A stretch of DNA of 44,539 nt from positions 31,545 to 76,083 of the forward strand of contig NEWP02000027.1 in the NCBI GenBank assembly GCA_002869895.2. The letters are read 5' to 3'. Of this stretch, positions 8,013-16,213 are shown piece by piece. The notes beneath the pieces were generated by a model that saw only the letters and a program-made list of their open reading frames with translations, did no database searches and was not told where the DNA came from. The position numbers were made by a program, and so were the translations under genes. Source of the DNA: Nitrospira sp. CG24E. GTDB taxonomy: Bacteria > Nitrospirota > Nitrospiria > Nitrospirales > Nitrospiraceae. How positions within the stretch are numbered: the first letter of the stretch is position 1; each line of letters opens with the position of its first letter.

Positions 8013-8408
8013 ATACAGTCCTTCAAGAGTTTTGAGCGGTTGAGGTCACTCGACTCATAATGAAAGGGTGGGCCAGTGGTTCTCCGCCACATGGTAATGG
8101 CTATGAGCAACTACGATGCCACCCAGGCCTGTTGGGTTCCGTCACCCAAAGGAGGTTGCCACTGCATGAGATTTATTGATGGGGGCTTACGGATCCTTCT
8201 TCATGCAGTCCGTGATCGTAGATGAGGCTGTATCCATTGGGCATCAGCCGGTGCACTCCTGTGCAGAGTCAGGTCAGAAGAGTTTGGGTCGTTCTGGCTC
8301 TAAGACCGATCTAACCTCCTCCTTTCGTTGAGTTTGTTTCGTGACCTGGATACACTGGCCGGCAGCAGCTGGATTGTGTCTTGCTCAAGGCTGCGGACGG
8401 AAGTGGAA
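8013..8408. other. Gap between the hypothetical gene and the SUMF1-like gene
   Basis: No convincing gene. An inverted pair ACTGCATGA (8161-8169) and TCATGCAGT (about 8202-8210) is present after an AGGAGG. A 19-codon frame starts there, too short to call. Confidence 0.35.
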
Positions 8409-9269
8409 ATGCGCGAACTGCAAAGGATGTTGTGGGCAGGGATCAGCCTGGTGGTAGGGGTAGTCTGTCTTGGGGCGGCAGAGCCACGGCTTTCGAATCC
8501 TGGGCAGGTTGCTTCGCCGATTGAGGCCGGTGGAGGGCGGGATGGCGCCCCGATGGTTTTTATCGCTGCAGGTCCCTTTATCATGGGTAGTAACGAGGGC
8601 CTCCCAAATGAACGGCCTGAACATACTGTGGTGCTGGATGCCTATTACATCGATACGTATGAAGTGACGCTCAACCTCTATCGGAAGTTTCTGGAAGTGA
8701 AAAAACAGGAGTCTCCGCCGACATGGGACGATACGGCGGCGACAATGGTTGGAGACCGTCCGGTCGTTGGGATGACATGGACTGCGGCAGACGCCTATTG
8801 CCGATGGGCGGGGAAGCGGCTTCCGACGGAGGCTGAGTGGGAGAAGGCGGCACGGGGGAACGACGGGCGCCGATATCCATGGGGAGACATGCAACCGTTT
8901 GTCGATATTGCAAACTATAATCGAGGGGTATGGGTAAGCGAAGCCATTACATTGGTGGCGGTCACCAGTGGCATCGAGGGAATGAGTGTGCGGCATGGGC
9001 TCAAAGAGGGTGGGAAGAGTCCATTTGGCGCTTTTCACATGGCGGGAAATGCAGCAGAGTGGGTGGCGGATTGGTATGATCGCGACTATTATCGGAAAAG
9101 TGATGAAACGAATCCAACCGGCCCGTCCAATGGTGACAAGCGAGTATTGCGAGGCGGGTCATGGGCGGATTTACCCTCTGCGTTGCGGGTGACGGCACGG
9201 TTCTCAGCTGAGCCTGATTTCGAAGATCGGACGATGGGATTTCGCTGTGCGATGAACGCGATGAAGTAA
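8409..9269 (+). CDS. SUMF1/formylglycine-generating-enzyme-like protein, exported
   Basis: 286 aa from ATG 8409, chosen because it puts a standard signal peptide (LWAGISLVVGVVCLGAAE) at the N-terminus; the frame stays open upstream to 8328. From about residue 47 it is a complete FGE-sulfatase (SUMF1) fold: MVFIAAGPFIMGSN, the YEVTLNLYRKFL strand, RLPTEAEWEKAARG, YPWGD, FHMAGNAAEWVADWY, RVLRGGSWAD and the terminal MGFRCAMN. Real formylglycine-generating enzymes use a cysteine pair near the C-terminus; only one cysteine is seen in that area here, so it is more likely a structural or carbohydrate-binding relative. A cytochrome c gene follows 50 nt later on the same strand, suggesting joint expression. 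Confidence 0.88.
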   Translation: MRELQRMLWAGISLVVGVVCLGAAEPRLSNPGQVASPIEAGGGRDGAPMVFIAAGPFIMGSNEGLPNERPEHTVVLDAYYIDTYEVTLNLYRKFLEVKKQESPPTWDDTAATMVGDRPVVGMTWTAADAYCRWAGKRLPTEAEWEKAARGNDGRRYPWGDMQPFVDIANYNRGVWVSEAITLVAVTSGIEGMSVRHGLKEGGKSPFGAFHMAGNAAEWVADWYDRDYYRKSDETNPTGPSNGDKRVLRGGSWADLPSALRVTARFSAEPDFEDRTMGFRCAMNAMK

Positions 9270-9319
9270 GCGGCATTGGTCTGTTGCCGGATGGAGACTA
9301 TTACCGAAGATCCTGTTCC

Positions 9320-9799
9320 ATGTCTGAACGATCTATCACCCCTCTCATCGTGGTCGTATTGCTGCTGGGGACACTCTTGGCCCTCCGTTCCCTCAATCCT
9401 CCTGCTCCGCCGCCGTTGCCCGTGTCACCGGTGACGGTGCTTGCCCCTGAGATGGTTCCACTGGTTACCGGAAACGAACCGATCGCAGAGATCTTTACGA
9501 GAGCCGGCTGCCCGGTGTGCCACCTAGTTCCAGGTATCCCGGGGGCCGATGGGCGTGTAGGTCCCCCTCTTTTGCTGGCGACGACGGGACCTGTGCGATT
9601 GGCCGATCCGTCTTACCGGGGCCAGGCGAAGACGGTGCATGATTATGTGGTCGAGTCGGTTCTCGAACCGGGACTCTTCATCGCTCCGGGGTATCCGTCC
9701 GACACAATGCCCACCTGGTATGGTGCGAAACTCAGTGCCCGCGCGCTGGAGAAGATTGCGTCCTATCTTGAGCGGCAAGGGATGTCTGCGACTCAGTAA
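9320..9799 (+). CDS. Membrane-anchored monohaem cytochrome c
   Basis: 159 aa from ATG 9320; an upstream TTG at 9284 would add 12 polar residues. A transmembrane anchor (residues 7-22, TPLIVVVLLLGTLLAL) is followed by a proline-rich linker and a class I cytochrome c domain. The haem site is GCPVCH (C64, C67, H68), and a methionine in YPSDTMPTW is the likely sixth ligand. It faces the periplasm and should carry electrons. The partner is unknown. The SUMF1-like gene lies just upstream, and a small cytochrome next to a SUMF1-like protein could be part of a copper-enzyme or respiratory module, but no oxidase subunit is in the window. Confidence 0.88.
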   Translation: MSERSITPLIVVVLLLGTLLALRSLNPPAPPPLPVSPVTVLAPEMVPLVTGNEPIAEIFTRAGCPVCHLVPGIPGADGRVGPPLLLATTGPVRLADPSYRGQAKTVHDYVVESVLEPGLFIAPGYPSDTMPTWYGAKLSARALEKIASYLERQGMSATQ

Positions 9800-9850
9800 G
9801 CGAGAAGGCCTTCGCCGGTAAGCGTCAGGGCTCATGGTGGCGATGGCGGG

Positions 9851-11026
9851 CTATCGTTTACGTAGGGGGGTCACGTTTCCTGAGGCGTGTCCTTGGATCT
9901 TAAAGGCATCGGTCGAGGAGGTGCCGGGTTTTTTATCGAGGAGCGCGTTGATCGCGTCGTCCCCTCGCAGCCCTTCGATCTTGATCTTGAGGCGGAGATT
10001 GTTGGCGCTATCGGCGTTAATCAGAGCTTGCTCGAGGGAAATCCTGTCATCCTTAAACAGGTGGAATAGGACATGGTCGAATGTCTGACAGCCTTCGTTC
10101 ACCCCTTGTTCCATCGCCTCTTTGAGTGAGTCGACCTCTGCTTTTTTGATCAGATCCTTTATGCGGGGGGTATCCAGCATGATTTCTAATGCCGGGGCTC
10201 GCTTTCCGTCCAGAGATGGTACGAGCCGCTGGGAGATGATGGCACGAAGATTCAGCGATAATTGGAGATAGATTTGGGCGTGCCGCTCCACCGGGAAAAA
10301 GTTCATGATGCGTTCAATGGCCTGGTTCGCATTGTTCGAGTGGAGGGTGCCGATGCAGAGGTGGCCGGTTTCTGCGAAGGTGATTGCGGCTTCCATCGTT
10401 TCCGTGTCTCGAACTTCGCCGATCAGAATCACATCCGGCGCCTGCCGCAGCGTATTTTTGAGTGCGTTTTGAAATGAGAGGGTGTCGAAGCCCACTTCTC
10501 GCTGCGTCACGAGCGATCGCTTATGAGGGTGGACGAACTCGATCGGATCTTCTACGGTCACGATATGGCCGGGATGGATAGTGTTACGGTGATCGATCAT
10601 GGCTGCCAGGGTCGTGGATTTTCCAGAGCCGGTCGCTCCGACCACCAGAACAAGCCCTCGCTTTGTCATGGCGATGTCTTTCACAATCGGAGGCAAACCC
10701 AGTTGCTCGACGGTCTGGATCTCGGCTTTGATATGCCGAAAGACCAGGCCGACATTGCCTCTCTGTCGAAAAATATTCACACGGAAACGGCCGAGCTCCT
10801 TGTAGTAGAGGGCCAGGTTCATTTCCATTTTTTCTTCGAATTCTCCGCGCTGCTGGCCGCGCATCAGCGCCAAGGCAAGGGCTTCGAGTTGTTCGTTGCT
10901 AAACGGCGGTGCGTCGGTCTGTTGTGTCGAACCATGGACGCGGTAGGCGGGAGCGGAATCGACGGTCAGGTACAGGTCTGACGCTTCTTGATCCACCATG
11001 ACCTTCAAAAGACTGCGAACGTCCAT
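9851..11026 (-). CDS. pilU: Type IV pilus retraction ATPase, PilU-like
   Basis: 391 aa, GGAGGG 6-7 nt before ATG 11026. PilT/PilU family ATPase: N-terminal PAS-like domain, Walker A GATGSGKST (residues 130-138), Asp box, Walker B near DVILIGEVRDTETMEAA and a His box around GHLCIGTLHSNN. The C-terminal tail (KKPGTSSTDAFKIQG onwards) extends past the PilT core, as in PilU. PilU assists PilT in depolymerising pili at the inner membrane. It follows pilT by 30 bp, so the two form an operon. It lacks the exact AIRNLIRE motif of PilT (here PRIKDLIKKAEVDSL), which supports the PilU label. Confidence 0.88.
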   Translation of the reverse strand: MDVRSLLKVMVDQEASDLYLTVDSAPAYRVHGSTQQTDAPPFSNEQLEALALALMRGQQRGEFEEKMEMNLALYYKELGRFRVNIFRQRGNVGLVFRHIKAEIQTVEQLGLPPIVKDIAMTKRGLVLVVGATGSGKSTTLAAMIDHRNTIHPGHIVTVEDPIEFVHPHKRSLVTQREVGFDTLSFQNALKNTLRQAPDVILIGEVRDTETMEAAITFAETGHLCIGTLHSNNANQAIERIMNFFPVERHAQIYLQLSLNLRAIISQRLVPSLDGKRAPALEIMLDTPRIKDLIKKAEVDSLKEAMEQGVNEGCQTFDHVLFHLFKDDRISLEQALINADSANNLRLKIKIEGLRGDDAINALLDKKPGTSSTDAFKIQGHASGNVTPLRKR

Positions 11027-11056
11027 CGCTACCCTCCATGTATCCTGTCGGATATA

Positions 11057-12115
11057 TTAGGCCGCGCCGCCCATTGAGACACCGAACAGATTGGGATTCA
11101 TGCTGCGCGATTGAGCCTCGCTTTTCGTGACGACCCCGCGGGTTGCCAATTCGAACAGTGCCATGTCCATCGTTTGCATGCCGTCTTTCTGACTGGCCTG
11201 CATGATTCCGGGGATCTGGTGCAGTTTGCCCTCTCGGATGAGATTTCGGACGGCAGTCGTGGCGACCATGATTTCGAGGGCGGCAACGCGCCCGCCGGCT
11301 TTTTTCTTCAGCAAGGTCTGCGTGAGGACCGCTTCTAAGGCTTCTGCGAGCTGTGTGCGAATCTGGGATTGCTGGTTTGGAGGAAAGGCGTCGATGATGC
11401 GGTCGATGGTTTTCGGCGCGCTGGAGGTGTGGAGTGTGCCAAAAACCAAGTGGCCTGTTTCTGCCGCCGTCAGCGCGAGTTGGATGGTTTCCAGATCGCG
11501 CATTTCACCCACGAGGATGATGTCCGGGTCTTCACGGAGCGCAGCTCTCAGCGCATTCGCAAAGGAGAGTGTATGAACGCCTAGTTCCCGCTGATTGACC
11601 AGGCACTTCTTTGACTTGTGGACGAATTCGACCGGATCTTCGATGGTGAGGATGTGGCCCTCGAACGTGTTGTTCAAATAATCGACCATGGAGGCCAGCG
11701 TCGTCGATTTTCCGGATCCGGTTGGGCCGGTCACAAGGACCAATCCCTTTTCCCGATCGCAAAGCTGTCGTACGATCGGAGGCATGCCGAGCTTTTCCAT
11801 CGGAATGATTTCGGTGGGAATGTTTCGGAAGACAGCGCCAAGCCCGCGGCTTTGGACGAAGACATTCACACGGAATCTCGCGATGTCGCCCAGTTCGAAC
11901 GAAAAATCGCACTCGCGTTTTTCCTCAAAGTTCTTTCGCTGGGTGTCGCTCATCATGTCGTAGATCAGCGAGTGAGTCTCTTCCGTGGTGAGCGTCGGAT
12001 GGTCGAGCTTCTTGAGGTCTCCGTTCACGCGGATCATCGGTGGCTCGCCGGCGCTGATGTGACAATCCGATGCGCCCTCCTTTGCCGTGAAGGTGAGGAG
12101 CTTCGAAATATCCAT
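11057..12115 (-). CDS. pilT: Type IV pilus twitching motility ATPase PilT
   Basis: 352 aa, AAGGAG upstream of ATG 12115. Walker A GPTGSGKST (residues 130-138), Walker B DIILVGEMRDLETI, His box GHLVFGTLHT and the PilT signature VRNLIREGKLHQI near the C-terminus. PilT hexamers drive pilus retraction from the cytoplasmic face of the inner membrane. First gene of the pilT-pilU pair. The pilin gene pilA lies 13 kb away at 25671, on the opposite strand. Confidence 0.95.
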   Translation of the reverse strand: MDISKLLTFTAKEGASDCHISAGEPPMIRVNGDLKKLDHPTLTTEETHSLIYDMMSDTQRKNFEEKRECDFSFELGDIARFRVNVFVQSRGLGAVFRNIPTEIIPMEKLGMPPIVRQLCDREKGLVLVTGPTGSGKSTTLASMVDYLNNTFEGHILTIEDPVEFVHKSKKCLVNQRELGVHTLSFANALRAALREDPDIILVGEMRDLETIQLALTAAETGHLVFGTLHTSSAPKTIDRIIDAFPPNQQSQIRTQLAEALEAVLTQTLLKKKAGGRVAALEIMVATTAVRNLIREGKLHQIPGIMQASQKDGMQTMDMALFELATRGVVTKSEAQSRSMNPNLFGVSMGGAA

Positions 12116-12277
12116 GAAGAGAACTCCTTAGTAGAGAAATATTGCGAAAGGGTGTGTGTCAGACCTCAAGGCTACGTGGGAGCATATTGCCACAGGGAGA
12201 TGAAAAAGCAAGGAAATAGCCGGAAGCGGCTGCGCAAATTCCCTGGTGGGTGACTGTCGTATAGATGAGAAGTCCGA

Positions 12278-13438
12278 TCAGATCAGTCCCGACGACTGAC
12301 CTGCGCGCTGAAATGCGGTGAGCGCGTGATCGATATGGCTGAGGGTGTGCTCGGATGTCACTGTCACCCGGATTCGGCTGGTGGCGTCCGGAACGGTGGG
12401 AGGCCTGATCGCAGGAGCATAGACACCCTCTATGAGCAGACACTCCGCAAACGAGAGGGCCCGTTCGGCATTGCCGACGAGAATCGGCATGATCGGACTC
12501 ACGCTGGGAGATAGATTGAATCCCAATCGTGTCAAGCCCGAGAAGAGTCGTTCACGGTTCGCCCACAAGCGCGCACGTCGTTCCGGCTCCCGTTCTATGA
12601 CACGGATCGCTGCCGTGGCTGCAGCGGCAGAACTTGGAGGAGGCGCCGTGGTAAAGATGAAGGACCGGCTTGTGTTTATAAGATAGTGGATCAATGTCGA
12701 GGAGCCTGCGATGTAGGCGCCGCTGCTGCCAAGGGCCTTGCCCAAGGTTCCCATTTGAAAGGGGATCTGTGATTCGATGCCGAAGTGTTCGGCCGTTCCT
12801 CGTCCCTGTGGCCCCATCACACCTGTGCCATGGGCATCATCGATATAGAGGTCTGCGTCATATTCCCGGGCTAACCGACTGAGTTCCGGCAGAGGCGCGA
12901 GGTCTCCATCCATGCTGAACAGCCCGTCGGTGACAATCAGGGTCCGTCGCTTTTTACGCCTTGCTGCCAGAAGGGACTGTAGATGGCAGGTATCGTTGTG
13001 GCGATAGACTCGAAAGTCGGCTGCACTTAGACGGCAGCCGTCGATCAGGCTCGCGTGGCACAAACGGTCGGCCAGGATCAAGCCACCTCGTCCGATAAGC
13101 GCGGGGATGGTTCCAATGTTGGCAAGGTAGCCTGAGCTAAAAATCAGAGCGGATTCGGTTTTCTTGAATTGTGCCAGGACAGACTCTAACTCTTGATGCG
13201 GTGGCAACGATCCTGAGACCAGCCGAGCGGCGCCGGCGCCGGCGCCAAACTGTTGTGTCGCCTCGACAGCGGATTGAATCACTTCCGGATGCATGGCCAG
13301 TCCCAAATAGTCGTTCGAGGCCAGTAGGAGAATCGGGCGTCCCGCCATTTCAACCACCGGCCCGATACCGGAGTGAAGCGGAGTGAGGCGTCTGTTTAGA
13401 TGCCGCGCAGTCAATTCCTGTAGTCGTTTTTCAAACAT
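12278..13438 (-). CDS. bioF: 8-amino-7-oxononanoate synthase (biotin synthesis)
   Basis: 386 aa from ATG 13438; an in-frame GTG at 13489 would add 17 residues, and neither start has a strong ribosome site. It is an alpha-oxoamine synthase of the fold-type I PLP enzymes: LASNDYLGLA near the N-terminus, SGYLANIG, IDDAHGTGVMGPQGRG, and the PLP lysine in MGTLGKALGSSG. BioF condenses pimeloyl-ACP with alanine in the cytoplasm, the first step of biotin ring assembly. Glycine C-acetyltransferase (Kbl) is a close relative, but the length and the TLGKALGSSGAY block fit BioF. No other bio gene is in the window. Confidence 0.87.
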   Translation of the reverse strand: MFEKRLQELTARHLNRRLTPLHSGIGPVVEMAGRPILLLASNDYLGLAMHPEVIQSAVEATQQFGAGAGAARLVSGSLPPHQELESVLAQFKKTESALIFSSGYLANIGTIPALIGRGGLILADRLCHASLIDGCRLSAADFRVYRHNDTCHLQSLLAARRKKRRTLIVTDGLFSMDGDLAPLPELSRLAREYDADLYIDDAHGTGVMGPQGRGTAEHFGIESQIPFQMGTLGKALGSSGAYIAGSSTLIHYLINTSRSFIFTTAPPPSSAAAATAAIRVIEREPERRARLWANRERLFSGLTRLGFNLSPSVSPIMPILVGNAERALSFAECLLIEGVYAPAIRPPTVPDATSRIRVTVTSEHTLSHIDHALTAFQRAGQSSGLI

Positions 13439-13507
13439 GAAGCGGTGTCTGTCCCTATAGAGAGAAGAAGTTGTGCCTATGAGAATCACCAGGTAGTAGT
13501 TGCCTCA

Positions 13508-13537
13508 TTGACAAAATCGTGACATCCTTAGTATAAG
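13508..13537 (+). promoter_or_regulatory. Promoter of the YfgM-like gene
   Basis: TTGACA at 13508-13513 and TATAAG at 13532-13537, 18 nt apart, about 50 nt before ATG 13589. This is a strong sigma-70 match in the divergent gap between bioF and the TPR gene. Confidence 0.65.
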
Positions 13538-13588
13538 CGCGCACACAATTCGAGGAAACAGGCCTCACTCTCTCCAACGAATCCATCC

Positions 13589-14401
13589 ATGAGCTACCGT
13601 ATCAAGGTTCCGGCGAAAACTCTTCCGATCGATGAAGCTCATATGATGAGCTGGGTTGACCAGACGCTTCATGGGCCGCAAAATTATGTACGCCCCCTGC
13701 TGGTCGGTCTGGGCGTATTGGTGCTTGCGGCCGCTGTGGTAGGAGGGGTGTTTTACCTCGACCGCCAAGCTGTGGAGAAAGCGCAAGAGCTCGAGCGTGA
13801 GGCGATGCGCTTCTTGACGGCGCCGTCTGCGAACGACCCTCAGAAGGTCGACCACGCGATCAAGGAAGCGACTGCGCGATATCGGCAAATTGTCGATCAA
13901 TACCCACGAACCCCCATGGCGCCACTTGCCTTGTATCATTTGGCCAATATGTTGGTCCAGGCCAACGACCTGAGCGCAGCGGTTGAGGCCTATCAGCGAT
14001 TTCTTTCATCCTATAGCTCGAATCCTGCATTGGCCGGGTTGGTGCAACAACGTCTGGCCTACGTGTATCTGCTCAAAGGTGATCGGGAGCAAGCAGTACA
14101 GGCGCTGAGCAGTATCTTGGAGACTCCAGGAACGTTGAACCGAGATCAGGCGTTATTTGAGTTGGCGCGTTTGGAGGAGTCTCAATCGCGCACTGAGGCG
14201 GCCGGGGCTCGTTATCAAGAACTGATCAAGACCTATCCAAACTCTCCCTTTACCAGTGAAGCGACGATTCGGACCAAGATCATGGATGTCAAGAAGTCGC
14301 AAGAATCAATGCCCGCCTCGACATCACCTGCTCCGGCTACTACTCCGTTACAAAAGAGTCCTCCCGCTGCTCCTTCCTCCACGGGTAAGAAGAACCCTTA
14401 G
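13589..14401 (+). CDS. YfgM-like single-pass TPR protein
   Basis: 270 aa. A short cytoplasmic N-terminus (about 35 residues), one transmembrane helix (LLVGLGVLVLAAAVVGGVFY, about 37-56), then a periplasmic helical region with several tetratricopeptide-like repeats (APLALYHLANMLVQANDLSA, LAYVYLLKGDREQAVQAL, and ARLEESQSRTEAAGARYQEL). It ends in a low-complexity proline/serine tail. This layout matches YfgM/YbgF-type ancillary proteins that act with periplasmic chaperones or the Tol-Pal system. A good promoter lies upstream, but no clear ribosome site is seen before ATG 13589. Confidence 0.75.
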   Translation: MSYRIKVPAKTLPIDEAHMMSWVDQTLHGPQNYVRPLLVGLGVLVLAAAVVGGVFYLDRQAVEKAQELEREAMRFLTAPSANDPQKVDHAIKEATARYRQIVDQYPRTPMAPLALYHLANMLVQANDLSAAVEAYQRFLSSYSSNPALAGLVQQRLAYVYLLKGDREQAVQALSSILETPGTLNRDQALFELARLEESQSRTEAAGARYQELIKTYPNSPFTSEATIRTKIMDVKKSQESMPASTSPAPATTPLQKSPPAAPSSTGKKNP

Positions 14402-14422
14402 CAAGATAGCCGCGATAGGCTG

Positions 14423-14530
14423 GTTCATTTGGTTTGTTTAGTTTGTCTGGTTGGTCTTGTTAACCAAATGAACGAGACAAACCTGACAAGCTAGATAACG
14501 GTGTTCTTGGGTTGACGGACTATTCCAGCT
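14423..14530. repeat. 9-nt-periodic inverted array between convergent genes
   Basis: The array reads in 9-mers: GTTCATTTG, GTTTGTTTA, GTTTGTCTG, GTTGGTCTT (14423-14458), then the inverted half GTTAACCAA, ATGAACGAG, ACAAACCTG, ACAAGCTAG (14459-14494). The outer 12 bp (14423-14434 against 14462-14473) are perfectly complementary. The flank ATAACGGTGTTCTTGGGTTG (14495-14514) and the following GACGGACTATTCCAGC closely match the flank of the array at 34202-34331. It lies between the ends of the YfgM-like gene and the transglycosylase gene, where a two-way terminator could act. Confidence 0.85.
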
Positions 14531-14534
14531 CCGG

Positions 14535-15947
14535 TTAGCGGCTGATGACGAGAAAGTCGCCTGGTCGAATGGTCGGGCTGGAGAGGCTATTCTTCGTTCT
14601 GAGTGTCTTAATCGGGACGCCAAATCGTTTCGACACCTTTCCCAGCGTGTCCCCGATGCGGACTTTATACCAGCGAGAGGGCCCGGCATTGACAAGCTGA
14701 GCCTTTGCCGGAAGTGGCGGGAACTTGTAGGTCGGGATACGGTCAACCAGTTGCTCCACTTTCGCTTTCGTTCCTACCGGCACCTTGAGGTGATAGGTCT
14801 CATCACCGGGGGGAGTCGCGTCTCGACGCAACTCGGGATTTAAGAGGCGGAGCTCTTCGTAGGGAATGCCGGTGGCGTTAGAGATCGCACGGAAATGAAG
14901 GGGTCTTGTGATGATCGCTTCATCGAATTGATGCGGCTCAGCAGCTTCCTGAGTAAAGCCATATCGATCGGGGTTTCTCGCGATAATCGTCGCAGCCATA
15001 AATCTCGGCACGTATTCCTTTGTCTCGCGGCGAATCAAACGTGTCTTTGAAATCTCGGAAAAACTTTCGACCTGGGCCTTGTGGAGCGCGCGCATCACTT
15101 TGCCTTCTCCGGCATTGTAGGCAGCCATCGCAAGCGGCCAGGCGCCGAAGAGATCATAGAGATCACGGAGGTAGCGGGCCGCTGCAACCGTTGATTTGAT
15201 GGGATCCCGACGTTCGTCGACGTACGAGTCAACGCGGAGCCCATAGACCTTGGCCGTACCCTTCATGAACTGCCAGGGGCCTGTGGCCTTGGCGCGTGAA
15301 TAGGCGTAGGGGTTGAACCCGCTTTCTACCAGTGAGAGGTAGACCAGATCGCTGGGGAGTTGAAATTCCGTGAAGATTGTCTCGACGAGGGGCCTATAAC
15401 GGCTGAGCCGGAAGAGCCATTGTTCGAAGCGGCCATGGATCGATGTATTGAAGTAGCGAATGTGGGCCTGGACCGAGGGATCCATCACGATGGGAACATT
15501 GTAACTCTCATATTCTGTCTGGTCTGAGGCATTTCTCAAGATGTCCTGCGTCTGCGTAAGCTCAGCAGGAGGATTCAAGGCGTCTGCAAACCGCGCGGTG
15601 GCGGGTGAATTTTCTGCCGGATTCAACTGTAAGAGGTCTTCGGCCCTCGGAACAAGGCTCGTCGAAGTTTTCAATTGGGTAGTGGTATCCGGTGTCGGGT
15701 CTTCGGTATCAAGTGGGACTAGATTTTGGTCTGGATCGTCTTCGGCTGTTGCATCCTCGCTGGCATGTGTAACTGGGGGAACCGCAGTGGGCTCGGTAGG
15801 AGGTGCAGCCTCCGCGACCACAATTATAGGAGTGGAGAAGCTGAACCAGATTCCAAGAAGGAGCGCCAAAGGAAATATGGCATGCCCTGGCCTGAGATTC
15901 GGCCTCAAGGTCTGGTGGTGATTGATATTGTGCAGGAAGTTTTTCAT
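14535..15947 (-). CDS. mltD: LysM-containing membrane-bound lytic transglycosylase, MltD-like
   Basis: 470 aa from ATG 15947. The frame is open upstream to a TTG at 15989, but that codon lies in a -35 box, so the ATG is preferred. A signal sequence (FPLALLLGIWFSF) is followed by a low-complexity acidic/Thr/Pro region, then an SLT family 1 domain with catalytic glutamate in LSLVESGFNPYAYS (E208), ATGPWQFM and AMAAYNAGEG. A degenerate LysM-like region follows (about 365-410), then a clear C-terminal LysM (YKVRIGDTLGKVSKRFGVP, about 425-470). The enzyme cleaves peptidoglycan glycan strands to 1,6-anhydro products at the outer membrane or periplasm. It ends by a 9-nt inverted array. Confidence 0.92.
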   Translation of the reverse strand: MKNFLHNINHHQTLRPNLRPGHAIFPLALLLGIWFSFSTPIIVVAEAAPPTEPTAVPPVTHASEDATAEDDPDQNLVPLDTEDPTPDTTTQLKTSTSLVPRAEDLLQLNPAENSPATARFADALNPPAELTQTQDILRNASDQTEYESYNVPIVMDPSVQAHIRYFNTSIHGRFEQWLFRLSRYRPLVETIFTEFQLPSDLVYLSLVESGFNPYAYSRAKATGPWQFMKGTAKVYGLRVDSYVDERRDPIKSTVAAARYLRDLYDLFGAWPLAMAAYNAGEGKVMRALHKAQVESFSEISKTRLIRRETKEYVPRFMAATIIARNPDRYGFTQEAAEPHQFDEAIITRPLHFRAISNATGIPYEELRLLNPELRRDATPPGDETYHLKVPVGTKAKVEQLVDRIPTYKFPPLPAKAQLVNAGPSRWYKVRIGDTLGKVSKRFGVPIKTLRTKNSLSSPTIRPGDFLVISR

Positions 15948-15960
15948 ATTCTGTGAGGCT

Positions 15961-15989
15961 AGACTATCGATGGGCTGTGCGCTTGTCAA
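15961..15989 (-). promoter_or_regulatory. Promoter of the transglycosylase gene
   Basis: On the minus strand TTGACA (15989-15984) and TAGTCT (15966-15961) are 17 nt apart. Transcription from it would start only about 7 nt before ATG 15947. Confidence 0.6.
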
Positions 15990-16132
15990 GGAATCGTAAA
16001 GGAGAGGACGTCCCCCTCTTCTGTAGCACAGAGGCCAGCCGCAGCATTCGCGTAAAAATAGTCAGTGGAAATCGTGTCGTCTCAAGCGGTCATAATCATC
16101 TGAAAACACACGCATCTACAAGGTTCTTCGCC

Positions 16133-16162
16133 TTGACAGCTTTTGGGAGGCAATGGTATCGT
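16133..16162 (+). promoter_or_regulatory. Promoter of the class V aminotransferase gene
   Basis: TTGACA at 16133-16138 and TATCGT at 16157-16162 are 18 nt apart, 51 nt before ATG 16214. The 15990-16132 stretch holds no gene I can support. Confidence 0.6.
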
Positions 16163-16213
16163 CCCACGTCCCGCGTAAGACTTTCCACGTCCATCGGTGA
16201 GGAGGATCAGTCG

